This document shows positions 10,001-22,183 of a stretch of 64,000 bases of DNA, piece by piece. Below the pieces are notes generated by a model, which was not told where the DNA came from, ran no database searches, and saw only the letters and a list, made by a program, of their open reading frames with translations. Position 1 is the first letter of the stretch; the number at the start of each line of letters is the position of its first letter. The translations under genes were made by a program, and so were the position numbers. The stretch comes from Linepithema humile. Lineage: Eukaryota; Arthropoda; Insecta; Hymenoptera; Formicidae. The stretch covers positions 32,642,931-32,706,930 of the forward strand of contig NC_090128.1 of assembly GCF_040581485.1 (NCBI RefSeq). The letters are read 5' to 3'.

Positions 10001-12050
10001 ACATTTTTTATGCGTAGAATACCTATTATGTCATTTATCGAGATTAAAATCGCACGATTTGGTAACGAATTAGTCAATAATCGAGAATCAAACGAGTTAT
10101 TTTATCCATTTTCATGATGTTTTAAGATTGCGTTTTTTTATCGTATTTCTTGTTATAATCGATCAATTTAAAAGACAAATCTATTTGCATATATAAGCAC
10201 ATATACAGAATAAGTCTAAGGTGACATTAGAAGCTACTTATTGTACATCTTTAGGATTCACTATAGTCACCATTAAATAAATAGCTGTTTGTTTTAAAAC
10301 GTTAGAACGTTAACTTACTGACAAAAAGGCAGATAGTGTAAATTATAAATTTTACACTATTTACTTCAATTTTTATAATTGATTTTATAACAAACATTTA
10401 TAACATAAGTAAAATATCTTTTATTATCAACAAAAACACTTAACCAAAACATCTTTTTTTTTTTTAATGAAAAGTTGAAAACAATAATAAGTAGAATGTT
10501 AATATTAATGTTTTATGATTAATTCCGATATTGTAAATATCTGTTAGATACACTTTTCATCGAGAGAGTCCCTGAATTTATTTCAAACAAAAAAAAAATT
10601 CTATTAATTTTTATGTTTTGCTGCTCATAAATGCAGAATCTCGATAAAAAGATTACTCGGCTCATAACAGTGCTAGTGTTAAATAGCTATTTATCTGTAA
10701 TGTTTTCTCAATAAGTAAGCGATTGACATAGTCGCGGCGGTTGCAGGCCAGAAAATCTATAATGCACGTAAAAAAGAAGGCACAACTTTGGCAGAAGGAA
10801 AGGCTAATGAAAAAAATTCTAGCATGTCATTCCAGCATAAGTTAATTTAATTATCTACTCTTTGTATATCACTTCCTGGCATTGCCTTTTTCCTGCATAT
10901 TTTTTCTTTCACTAACACCTGTGTCCGTTTTGGGACAATACCAGTCGGTTTTTTTTTGTCTTCTTTTAAATTGTAACCTGAGATAAACCATTTTTCCTAT
11001 TCTTTTTTTTTCACGGAAGCATATACGGTCACAAAAACCTTGAATTTTTTGTGGCGTGACGTGACAGTTTTAAAATTGCTCGAATTCTCGCAGCGACCAT
11101 TTCTGCTCAGCCTCTTACCGGCGATTTTCCGTTTACTAATCTGCAGTTAGACTCGCGTACATTTCTACGCCATTGCTGTAACTGCGCGCCCAATGACGAA
11201 TCATTAAAGCGATGCAGTTCAAAGAACAACCTTAATATAATGCCACGTGCCTGTTTGAAGTCGGTTTCCTACCACATTTCATTAGACATCGTTTTTGCGA
11301 TCGCACGCGTAGACGCGACGCCTTGAGTATCAATGAACAATGTAGAATCGATGTCACGCCACGCTCGGCGCCCTTCGCACGTGTTTGCGCCGCAACACGT
11401 GGCGTGCGACGCTAACAGTGTAGCGAACGGAAGGAAGGAAATGTAATCGATTTGAAATTGATAAATGAGTATTAGTGGGCTATTTCATTTTTGTACATAA
11501 TGCAAGGACACCGAAATGAGAGTTATTAATATTGCATAACATTATTCTATGTTTTACAATTTAAGTGTAATCTATTTCCAACATTAATCTTATAATTTAA
11601 CAATTTTTAACCATGAAAAAAGAGTTTTGGTATCTTAAAGTTCTTAATGTCTTTTAGCTTGAAAATTTATATATAAGTCCTCTCTTTCTCTTTTTCTTAT
11701 AACCTGTGACCTTATTTTTAATAACAGATTTTCTGATGAATATTCTTTCTTATAAAAAATATTGACAAAGTGCCATTAGTTATAAGCGATTAAAGTTTTG
11801 CGCTGATTAAATTTTATGACGAAAAATAAGTAATAGAATTATATTCATTAGTGATATTTAAATAGATTTTAATAGAATTGTAATTTAAATGTTAGAAAAA
11901 TATATGACATTGAAACTTAGAAAATTGGAATAAATAACAATCTCTCTGGACATTTTCGGAAAAATTTATATCAAATTTCAATCAAATTGATATCAATGGT
12001 TGGAGAATCTGTATTAAAATTAAAATTATGATCATGTGGTATAAAATTAT
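7050..12050. other. Upstream intergenic DNA without a supported gene
   Basis: The first 2.3 kb is CpG-rich with long pyrimidine tracts, including a C13 run at 8973-8985. Several open frames there are low-complexity F/S/L-rich or R-rich readings of those tracts and carry no domain. From about 9500 the DNA becomes AT-rich. A 10-bp inverted repeat (10333-10342 and 10351-10360) surrounds an 8-base AT loop. As 5' flank of the bHLH gene it is a natural place for enhancers, but I found no strict Su(H) consensus in it. Confidence 0.5.

Positions 12051-12054
<4 letters not shown>

Positions 12055-12120
<66 letters not shown>
12055..12120. repeat. (AG)n microsatellite
   Basis: An almost uninterrupted AG dinucleotide run of about 66 bases. 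Its reverse-strand reading makes a meaningless Ser-Leu repeat in an open frame. Confidence 0.97.
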
Positions 12121-12122
<2 letters not shown>

Positions 12123-12447
12123 TTGCCATTTTGCTACATTATACATGATAATCTCTAGTATATAACACTTTTGTTTTTGATAACATTGAATGATTATACC
12201 GAACCTCGATTCTGCGAAGCAAATCTTGGTGAAAAACGTGTTACGATGATGAATTTTTTTTGTCAAAGTGGTTGCAGTCTTACATATGTTAATCGCGATA
12301 ATAGTGCTTCGTAGTATACTTGCGGCAGTCGCGGAATTGATTATTAGCACACGTGTTGTAACCGCGTTCCGTCGCACCGTCACCGATCCGACAAAGTTCT
12401 CGTTGTTGCAACAACGTCGCGCCAACAGATGCGGCGCCGCATGAATT

Positions 12448-13449
12448 TTCTCACACTCTTCGGTCGCGCGAGGTTTTTACTTTCCCAGGTTCTCTCGCTG
12501 TCGGAGCGCGCAGCGTGTAATGCACATACGCGTATACGGGGTCGTGCGATCGCGTGCCCATCTTAGCGAGAGAAAAAGAGAGAGAGAGAGAGAAAAAGAG
12601 ACTTATTAGTAAGTGCATCAGCTGTTCGTGAACATATGTCGTTTGGCTCGTGCCAACGATATTGTGATCTCCCATCCCGAGCTCGGCCTTCCCCCTTGTC
12701 ATATCCCCTTCGATATCAAGCACCCTTCGGTAATGTTGGTTCGCACGCGTCGACTCGCGCGCGCACGTATGACATCCCGAGAAAGCGGAAGATAAGGGTC
12801 GACACCAGCGGCGACAGGATGTGCGCAATAATTAGGTAGTCGAGCTCGTGAGAACTTGGTCTATTTGTCCTCGTCGTTGGTTCCGTTTTAGTGCGTGCGA
12901 CGAATAATAACGAGGGGTTGTTTCGGACGACGGCGTAGTGAAAGGTGGTATATAATTTAATTTATCATTTTAAAAATTGGACAGATCTGTAATTTTTACA
13001 AATTAAGATAGATATACAATAGGCTGCGTTATAAAAGGACACTAATTTTGATATTGTTATCACGAGAATCGTGTGTCTTATTTTTAATAACGTTTTTTTT
13101 AAAATAAAAATATTAATATTAGGAAGATTAATCGCATTGACGTAACAACGCGACGAATCGCAAGTTACGACGATCTGAGGCAATCTTAGAAGGTTACGAG
13201 ATGCGAGAGCTGAATTATCGTGAGAAACTGATCGGGAAGAGAATCCGTACGATTAATTTCGAAGCGCGATTTGCCCGAATGGAGTCGTACTTTATCGTGT
13301 GCGCGCAGTTCGCGACATAAACGTGAACGACCTTCTGACCTACTGCGCGAGTAGCGTAATCGTAAAGAGGCATAAGAAGCGCAGCGTCGACGGTCGCGGC
13401 GTAAGAAAGGGAAGAAGAGCAAGAGAAGCGAGAACGGAACATTCTCACG
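12448..13449. promoter_or_regulatory. Cluster of four Su(H) consensus sites
   Basis: Exact YGTGRGAA matches on either strand occur at 12448-12455 (TTCTCACA), 12847-12854 (CGTGAGAA), 13219-13226 (CGTGAGAA) and 13442-13449 (TTCTCACG). By chance one such 8-mer is expected about every 8 kb at even base composition, so four in 1.0 kb stands out. A proneural-type E-box, CAGCTGT at 12619-12625, lies inside. The segment is CpG-rich, noncoding and about 6 kb upstream of the bHLH gene. A Notch-responsive enhancer is inferred. Confidence 0.4.
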
Positions 13450-16400
13450 GCGAGCGTTGGAGTTCACCTGGCGCCGACGTGTGTGCACATTGAGCCGTTG
13501 CCGCTGCACTTCGCCCTCTTTAAATGACCTTTTCTCCACCCCGATTTCTTTTTTTATTCTTTTAGCAGCGCTGGCCCCATGGCACGTGCTCACAATGCCG
13601 GCACACGCCGGCGTTACTTCCGTACGCGCGCGGCCTTTTACGCGGCTTTCTGACAATATCCGGTAGAACCTGAATCGGCTGTGATCTTCGACCTTTTGCA
13701 TATTCACGACTTGCGGTGCAACTCGTTTTCTTTGCGAAATTGGGGCAGCTTCCAGCCGGTTTAAAGTTAAAAAAAAATCCTGGGGCTTATTGTTCGCAAA
13801 CGTCGTTGCAGTTTATCGCGTGTGAATTGTTAAGATTTTATATAAATTGTCGACGAAATTTTATTTAAGAAGAAATTCGTGAATGATTTATGAATGATAA
13901 AATTGAATAGATAAAAAAGAAGCGATTTGTCAAAAGAAACAGACAGGCATATATATCTTTGGCGCGTGCAGCAAATCGACGGATAATGAACAACGGCGCC
14001 CATCGTCCACGTGTCCGACAGTCGATGTTCATTTGTAAATTATTAAGTGATTGTCACGTGTCGTTTAGTATATACTTTGTGTTCGCAGAACAATGAACTC
14101 CATTGAAAATCAAGTGTCATGTCGCATGAATAATCTACGAGTTTTATATATTAACTAATTCCAGATTTTAACGATTAATTCAAGATCTATAAATTTTATT
14201 CGAATTATCGAATCAAGACGATCAAAACTCTCTATCTTTCTCGCAGTTATGTCCGTTACACGCGGATATGTATCATTACGTTATACATCTCGATGTAACA
14301 ATTCTAAACGCATTGAGGACAGCGTGAAAAGATTTTGTGCGGTGGCTCGAAATCGATTTAAGAAGTCTGTCTCGGATTCTCAGACAGGCTATCGTCGTTT
14401 GTCGGAAAGCTGCGGCACAGATAGGACCCCGAAGGCGCCCTTTATGGGCCTCGTTCCTCTCTTTCTCCTTTTTTCTCTCTCTCTTGGGTCTCGAGATTGC
14501 GCACGTGCTGGACTTTCCCACGCATATAGCACGCAGCCGGCCTGCGGCCCGAAAGGGAGAGGACACGCGGTACGGGGAAAAGAATGGTGCACGCCTTGCG
14601 CTCTATTGTGTCGAGCACGGGCCCTGAGACAGTGGAAATTAAAGGTCTCCTCTACGTCGTCGACCGCACGGGTCCCGATCGTGCAAAATGCCAACGCGAG
14701 CGCACGAGCCGGGGTTAGTTATAGCGAGCGAAAACGATCTCGGACCGTGATTCAACGGAACGCTCCTTGCGATTGATGACACGAAACGGACGACGTATCA
14801 GCCCGGCCGGACGCTTGTTCGCGATAATAGCCGAACGCATGGCGTGCATTATGAGCATAATAATGACGAGCTGACGTGCCTGCAGCGCCTGCTCGTCGTC
14901 GCTTGTATAGTAGATAGTTCGACCTGAAATTTGCAATTCATGCCAGCGTATATTTGCAGTTTTTATTTTACATGTTAATATTTTTATTCAGATTATTGAA
15001 TTTATAGATCTACTCCATTTTCTTCCATTTTTTTTCCTCATTAATTTTTCCACAAACCTGCTTTTAGTCTCTCCTTATTCGTTGAAAGGCCGCATTAAAG
15101 GATTTGAGAAAACGCTGATAATTTGATTTACAAAATTCACTACTTCACGATAAGCTCTGTAAGTGCCTGCGGAGAAACAGGTCTACAACTTGACTCGTAA
15201 TATTTATTATTTCGCGGGAAATTTTTCAGAGACCGAACGACGGGAAGTAGAAGGAGGAGCGTTAAAGCGAGGATTAGAGATTTGTTTTTTCATTGCTCTC
15301 TCATTGCGTAAACGGCGATACGCACAAATCGTCGGCGATCTTTAACTAAAAGCCGGACGATTTCACGAGTTGTCGGATTTCCATCTGGAATTAATGATGC
15401 GAACCGTTCGCAACTGGTGCGATTACCGTCTTATTATCGCGTTTCATTAATACACGCCCCGAGAAATCGCATTTACCACATACAGAAACCGGATTTTATT
15501 TTCTCTTATTTCTGTTCCCATTAAAGTATAATATAATAAAATTATAATAATATAATAGAATAACTAGAGAATTAGAATTTTACGAAAGATTTAAGCGACT
15601 AAGCGATTCTGTTCGAAATTAACGCGGCGAGTGTAAATCTTGCTTGGCTTTTTAAGCCACGTGGATATATTTTAAAAGCATTTTTTGCAATTCGACATAT
15701 ATTATTGTAAATGCCGCGATATTATTGTGCGATAGCGCAAATGTTACGCGATATGTTAATACGAAAGCAGATAATACGAGAAATTAATGCTAATCCCGGA
15801 ATGCCAGTCAACTGACTGAAGCGGTGCATCATAGAAATGCTCTTTTACATGAAGTATATCGGCAAGATAGCTCAAATCTCTATCGCAACATACTCAAAGT
15901 ACTCGAATCACAAAAACTATTGAAGCTTTTTATTTTTCTGCCGCACGCAAAGCTTGTGCTATTTAATCCTTGATACATGTGATATTTTTTATATTGTTAG
16001 ATTTTTATTTTTAACAGTAGGAAAATAAGATGCATGAAATAACATGTGCTGGTTGAAAATTCGCCGGAGAAAAATTCCTTTTCATTGAACCGCATGACGC
16101 AGCTTTCAACGATGCAGTTGCACACTGAACGTGTCGCCAGATATATCTGACAGGAGGCACGAGCATTTCTTATCCCGAAATTCCGACACGGCTGACTCAT
16201 CATCGTCCTCATAATTTTCTTTGAAATTGAGATAGGACTGTACAAGGAAATCGATAAAGATGACTGGTCGGAAATTCCGACGTTCCTTCCTGGTCCTAAA
16301 ACTTTGCACGTCACATAATTATTTACCTCCTTCTCTGATGTCCTTACTCGGACTCTTCTTTTTAATCTCATTTCGATTCCTTACGCGATATGAATTAAAC

Positions 16401-17450
16401 AAACGGCGGACGGAGTCTGAAGATTGCGGGACTGCTGATTGTGAGTGGACGAAAGGTATTTCGAAATGTCGATTCATTAAAACGGAATACGAATAAATTC
16501 TGGTAAATACACGCTTGAATAAAGTTTTGCAATAACTTTGGAACGTGGTTTCTGACGGATTATATTAGCAATATCGCATGAGAGAGTGTCGACGTAAGAC
16601 CAACGAACTTAAGTTAAAACGGTCGTCAAAATGCTCGGTCAAGAAAAAAATGCACAATTTATGTGATTTATTAATGACAGGAAACTTTAACGTCCCGTGG
16701 ACTTGAAATTGCGTACAAAACGTGTAATATTCATACAATGAATAATAATACAAAATTATTTGCATATAATGCTAGCTATACGTTAAAAGAATTATTTCCG
16801 CAAATAATTCAATATTTTTAGTTTAAAGTTTAGCTAATGCAAAAGAGCTTCTTGTTTTTATGAATCCTTATTTTTTTATTTATCGAATAAAATTTAATTT
16901 TTTTTAATAAAATATTCCCGCAAAAAATTATTTGCACTCATTTTATTGCGCGTATTTGATTTGATTTTATATATACCGCTTATGTTATAAATTCGCTTGT
17001 GCTTTTTACGGCCAAGTTTTGCAGAAGCTACAAGATTTCTGCGAGTTCGTAAATTTAATACGTCACGTTTCTGGACTGTCACGCGCAACTTTGTTTAACC
17101 TATCGTTTCCTACTTTGCATTAGTCATAAATTTAATTTGTCGACTTTCGCGGACGCCTTTTTCTCGCGCGTGCAGTAAAACCGCGCGCCGAAATGGCGTG
17201 TAAAACGGCCGCGCTTCGCGCTCGAAAACGAGAGGCGCGTTCGTGATTTCGCTTTTAATCGTGCCGGAAGCTCTCGTTAAGCGGCATCCGTTAATTGGTC
17301 CATCCGCCTCGGTCATCGGGCAAAAATATGGTACCTGCGGCACTCGCGCGAGGCCCCGCGGCGCGGCGCGTCGCCGCTCACGCGCTTGCATGCATACACA
17401 CGCGCCCGACACACGCTCGCATAATATAACTCGCACGAATGAATGGCGCT
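13450..17450. other. Intergenic DNA without a supported gene
   Basis: Open frames here are short, arginine-rich and overlap on both strands, as expected from CpG-rich noncoding DNA. I see no domain, no transposon terminus and no structured RNA that I can support. Confidence 0.45.
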
Positions 17451-17454
17451 GCCG

Positions 17455-17511
17455 AGCGGACGGACGGACGGACGGGCGGATGGACGGACGAGCGGACGAG
17501 CGGACGAGCGG
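17455..17511. repeat. (CGGA)n / (GCGGACGA)n minisatellite
   Basis: A tetranucleotide CGGA array passes into a GCGGACGA array over about 57 bases. Confidence 0.9.
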
Positions 17512-17753
17512 AGGAGAGAAGAGCAGGCGTATCTCTCTCGTTCTCTCCCGAGCTCCGAGATCTAACTACCACCTGCCTCATTTTCCCACGAGCCTCGAGC
17601 GAACCTCTCGAATACCGATGAGATAGACGAGGACGAATCGCCCGCCGGTGCGACGAGGAGAGGTCGAGCGCCGGCGACATGGAGAAGGACGAGGATGAGA
17701 GAAGGTGGTAACCAAGAACGAGATACTCCGCAGATAGGCCCGTCGGGCGTGTA

Positions 17754-17820
17754 TGTGTGTGTGTGTGTGTGTGTGCGAACGCGGGAGAACGAGGCCGCGG
17801 GAGAACGAGGCCGCGGGAGA
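17754..17820. repeat. (TG)n run followed by 16-bp tandem repeats
   Basis: A TG microsatellite (17754-17775) is followed by two exact copies of a 16-base unit, GCGGGAGAACGAGGCC (17781-17796 and 17797-17812), and a half copy. Confidence 0.9.
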
Positions 17821-17829
17821 GGAGATCTT

Positions 17830-19095
17830 GAAACGTCGGTCAGGGCAGGTAGAACACGTGCTGGTACGAGGTGAGTCAGACGCGCGGGAATATCGGAGCG
17901 CGCCCGCGCGTTCTCCCTCTTTTTCTCTCTTCCTCCTGTCCGTGCAAGTTTTGTACCCTCTGCACTTATCTGCCTGTACGCTTCTTGTATTTGTTCTTGT
18001 TGTTTGACAGCTATCTTTTATACGTTGGAATGTAAAAATGAAACCTCGTCTGTCCGCCAAAAATTGTTACAATTTTTATATATTTTTATATTTTTTTATA
18101 TATTTTTCATAAAATTGTGCACGCATATGTTACATACATTTTATACATTTATTCTTTTCCAATTTTATTTATTTATTTTTTTAAATAAGAACTACCGTAA
18201 GTTATAACATATTGTTGTTTTTGTTAAAATAGATATCCACTTTTTTATGACTATCACATATGAAAACTCGGCTTTCTCTATTTCTCTCTCAAATATAATA
18301 ATTTAAGAGGTGCAAGGCGGATGAAGTTGCATGTGTAACGGTGCAAGGAGCGATATAACTTCGACAATTGCGTGTCATGTATTCCGCGCGTTATTACACA
18401 AATACGCCGATATGAATACGCTCAAACGTGACGAACAATGAAACATTCTCATGCAGATCTCCCAGAAAGATAATGCGCTGTCGTGTTCTCTCCTGTGAAC
18501 TCGTCAATTTCAAAATTACGAACGGCCGCGAGGGGTACTCAAAGAATTTCAATTTATCTTATTGAGTAAGTTCTCTGACACGGTGTTATTTTCGAAAGAA
18601 TCACATTATTTTGATATTCAAGATATAAAAAATATATTGATTTTGCATTTTGCATGAATATTTACACCATCTATTGGTTAAATTTTTTACTAAGAGTTAT
18701 ATAAATATTAAATATTAAATGTTTAAATCGTATCTAATCTTATAAATCTGGTTCAATCCTTCCGTTGATTCTTAGCATAATAAAAGAATTGTAGATTAAA
18801 TAGAGATAAGATTAAAGGAGAAGAAACATGACACGACGGACGAACACATGTCTTCGTCGGATTTTTCACGTTCTACAGATTAGACGAGTTTTCACAGATT
18901 AGTCACGATACCTTAAATCAAAATCTCACGCTGCAGTTCCCTTCTATAACTCTTTCACGGTTTATTCGGATACGATTAGGCAACACATGACTCGAAAATT
19001 AGATTGTCCTTTGAGTTTAAAAGCCTTTTTCCGTCGGTATTCGCTGGAACACTTGAGATATGTATGTTTTTGTTATATAAAAGAAAAAAAATTAA
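17830..19095. other. Intergenic DNA without a supported gene
   Basis: Mixed CpG-rich then AT-rich sequence leading to the hAT insertion site. No gene, RNA or repeat boundary is recognised. Confidence 0.4.
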
Positions 19096-19103
19096 TGTTT
19101 TAT
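19096..19103. repeat. Target-site duplication, left copy
   Basis: GTTTTATA directly precedes the left terminal inverted repeat and is repeated exactly at 21679-21686 after the right one. Eight bases is the size made by hAT transposases. Confidence 0.93.
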
Positions 19104-21678
19104 ATAGAGATGAAACAAATACTGATTTTTGAAAAAACCGAATATCGAATATTCGGTGATGTTACATGACCGAATACCGAATATTCGGCGGCCGAATAGT
19201 GACGAAAGAGCCATCTAACGCGGAACTGTTAAATCATTACAGTTCCGTATAAGATTATAGTTTATAATATTCAACTGTTCACTCACATGTTATGTTGTTT
19301 CTAGTTTGTAACCTCAAAATAAGTAGTCTCAAAAAAACTGTGCAATATGAATAAAAGAAGCAAAATCTGGGACTTCTTTGAAATACATAGTGATGACAAT
19401 ACAAAAGCAATATGTTTACTATGTAAAATTCCAATATCACGGGATGGTATTGGAAAACGTGCTACTACATCGGCAATGATCAAGCATTTGCAAAACAAAC
19501 ACATAACAGAATACAATGAAAATTTTCAAAGTCAGTCTGCAGAAAATAAAAAACAATCAAATATTGCAGATTACGTAAAAACTCAAAAGTGGAATATAAA
19601 TGATAAGAAATCACTAAATCTGCACAAGGCAATTGGAAGAAATGATTGCACTAGACAATCAACCATTTTCAATTGTAACAGATATTGGTAAGACTTAATA
19701 ATACAATTTATTTAATAATGATTTACAATTTATTTATAGTTAGGTAGATATACCTATAAGTTTATAACTTCGCAGGTTTTCAAAAGTTAATGGAATGTGC
19801 TGAACCACGTTATAAGATTCCATCTAAAACATATTTTTCTGAAACTGTGATACCAGATATTTATGAGAAATGTAGAATTAAAATTTTAAAAGATATTGAG
19901 AATATAAGCAATTGTGCCTTCACTTCTGATATATGGACTTGTAATATTTCTAATGAGAGTTATATAAGCTTTACTATTCATTACATAAATGAAGATTTTC
20001 AATTGAAGCATGCAGCATTAAACGTAAAACATTTTCCGGGCAGCCATACAGGGGAAAATATAGCGAAAATAATCACAGAGATGATAGAAGAATGGCATTT
20101 AAATGATAAAAATTATATAATAATCAGAGATAGTGGCGCAAATATTAAAAAAGCTACCAAAAATTTAGATATCCAGAATGAATCATGCTTCATTCATACG
20201 CTTCAATTAGTTGTGACTGAGGCTTTAAAGTCACAACGCACCGTCAATGATTTAATAGGTGTAAGTCGCAAAATTGTGACCCATTTTAATCACTCACCAG
20301 CAGCTTGCTATAAGTTGAAAGCAATACAAAGAGAACTGAATATGCCAACATTGAAACTAGTCCAAGACGTGCAGACACGATGGAATTCGACATTTTATAT
20401 GTTGCAAAGGTTATTTGAATTAAAAAGGGCTATTAGTATTTTTACTATAGAAACTGAAGCTATAGTCAACCTATCATCACATCAGTGGTCACTATTAGAA
20501 AATTGTTTAAAACTATTACAGCTCTTTGAAGAGATAACCAAAGAAATTAGTTCCTCTGAATCAATCATATCTGAAGTTATTCCTATTGTAGCTTCTCTCA
20601 AGAAATATCTTTTAAAAGAAATTTCATTTTTTGGCGTGGGTACGATGAAAGATTTATTAATACAAAATGTTAATAATTGTTTTAATAATATATTATTAAA
20701 TATAAATTATACACATGCAACTTTCCTTGATCCTCGTTTTAAAACAGCGTTTTTCGATAACGACATGTCGTCTAAGATTAAAATTGAAATTTATCATAAA
20801 ATGCAAGAAATTTCACAGGAACACGAAATATTGGAAAGTGATGATTTGAATAATAGCGAGAGCAATAACGATATTGATGATGAATCATTGACTACATTCA
20901 GAAGAAAAGAGACCATTTGGACATGCTTTTCCGAAATAGCAAACGCAAGTGATGCATCAACTTCTGCATGTGGGAATGCAATTTCTAATAGGAATAGTAG
21001 TAATACCGAGAGTAATACTAAGTCCTGTGAAATTGATACTTATTTATCCATGAAATTGATAGAGCGGATTGAATCGCCATTTTTATGGTGGCATGACAAC
21101 AGAAAAATACTGCCAATTTTATCTAAATTAGCAGAAAAATATTTGTGTATTCCTGCGAACAGCGTATATAGTGAACGTCTCTTTTCCAAAGCTGGAATAG
21201 TTTATGAGAAAAAAAGGAATAGATTGCTTCCAGATAACGGCGAAAAACTAATATTTTTGCACCATAATTTACCATTATTAAATTATCAATATTAATGTGT
21301 ATCAATATTAGTGTAATATGACTGACACTAATAATCCAAATTTGTTGCAATGACTGATTTTTATTTATTAATATTGAAGAATTTCATTTCATTTTTAATT
21401 TTCTCAGAATTTATTTTACTGAAACAAAAATACATTATTTTATTGTCTTCTATTGTTTATTTAGGTAATACATGTTTGTTTTTTTATTAATAATAAATGC
21501 TGTTAAAATTATTCATATTTACATTTTATTTCATTCTATTCCTTAAGAACTTGAACAATTAATTTAAAAAATCACTATTCGGCCAAATAGTTGCTGGTAT
21601 TCGGCCAAACCGAATATTCAAAAAAAGCAACCGAATAAGCCGAATACCGAATAATGCCGAATATTCGTTACATCCCTA
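19104..21678 (+). mobile_element. Full-length hAT DNA transposon, 2575 bp
   Basis: The element has imperfect 17-bp terminal inverted repeats: TAGAGATGAAACAAATA at 19104-19120 and, read inward from 21678, TAGGGATGTAACGAATA (14 of 17 match). It is flanked by an exact 8-bp duplication. Just inside each end are many copies of a CCGAATA-type motif in both orientations (19138-19195 and 21574-21666), probably transposase binding sites. One gene fills the inside, coding for a BED-finger hAT transposase, followed by an AATAAA at 21492-21497. The intact duplication and ends suggest a fairly recent insertion, but the gene has a frameshift, so this copy is probably not autonomous. It sits in the intergenic part of the E(spl) locus with no sign that it interrupts a gene. 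Confidence 0.95.
19347..21295 (+). pseudogene. hAT transposase with BED finger, one frameshift
   Basis: Exon 1 starts at ATG 19347 and encodes an N-terminal BED zinc finger (C23-x2-C26-x20-H47-x4-H52). The last part of exon 1 is in the next (+1) frame: there it reads the conserved QPFSIVTDIG motif up to the GTAAGA donor at 19688. The acceptor ends at 19775, and exon 2 (19776-21295) continues in phase. Exon 2 carries the RNase H-like fold with TSDIW (first D), RDSGAN (second D), the CFIH motif and the C-terminal hAT dimerisation block with YSERLFS, whose glutamate is thought to be the third catalytic acid. The frame change falls between a +1-frame stop at 19615-19617 and about 19640, so a one-base indel has broken the gene, unless it is an assembly error. 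The 501-codon exon 2 frame, counted from its first Met at 19790, is uninterrupted. Confidence 0.9.
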
Positions 21679-21686
21679 GTTTTATA
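21679..21686. repeat. Target-site duplication, right copy
   Basis: Exact copy of the GTTTTATA found at 19096-19103. Confidence 0.93.
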
Positions 21687-22183
21687 TTTTACTTATCATG
21701 CAATTTAAGCAAACGGTATTAAAGCTGGATTTACTTCTCGATAACTTTTTGCACTTGCTTTATCGTTTCGTTTGATGGCTCCGTAAAAACCGATCGAAAG
21801 TCGTTTTTAACCGGAACGCTATAATTTTCGGTGATTTAAAGGGGTTCTCTTGTGTGGCAAGAATGAGGCGCGCCTCACTCGAGGACGCACTTAATTCGTT
21901 GTCACGAAAGCGTCGCGGTATCGCGGAAGAAAATTCCGACGAGGAGCACGTCGCACGCGAGGCAGCCGGCTTGTTGTTAAAAGAGAAAGAGACCCGGTCA
22001 TTAAAGCGACGTTGATAATTGAATGGAACTGCCGCTGTGCCGTTCGGCAATTGTATGTTATTGTGCCGATCGTTCGATGTCGAATCGTGCGCGCCGGCAG
22101 TTTTAGACCAATGCAAGACGTCTTTGCGAAATCGGATCGCACGCCCGGTACCCGCATATCTTCGACTTTTCGCCCGCCGCCTA

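Noticed and set aside
19675..19775. Splicing the transposase from an alternative GTAACA donor at 19675
   Set aside because: It would restore phase from frame 0 but drop the conserved hAT motif encoded just before 19688; the GTAAGA donor with a frameshift upstream explains the sequence better.
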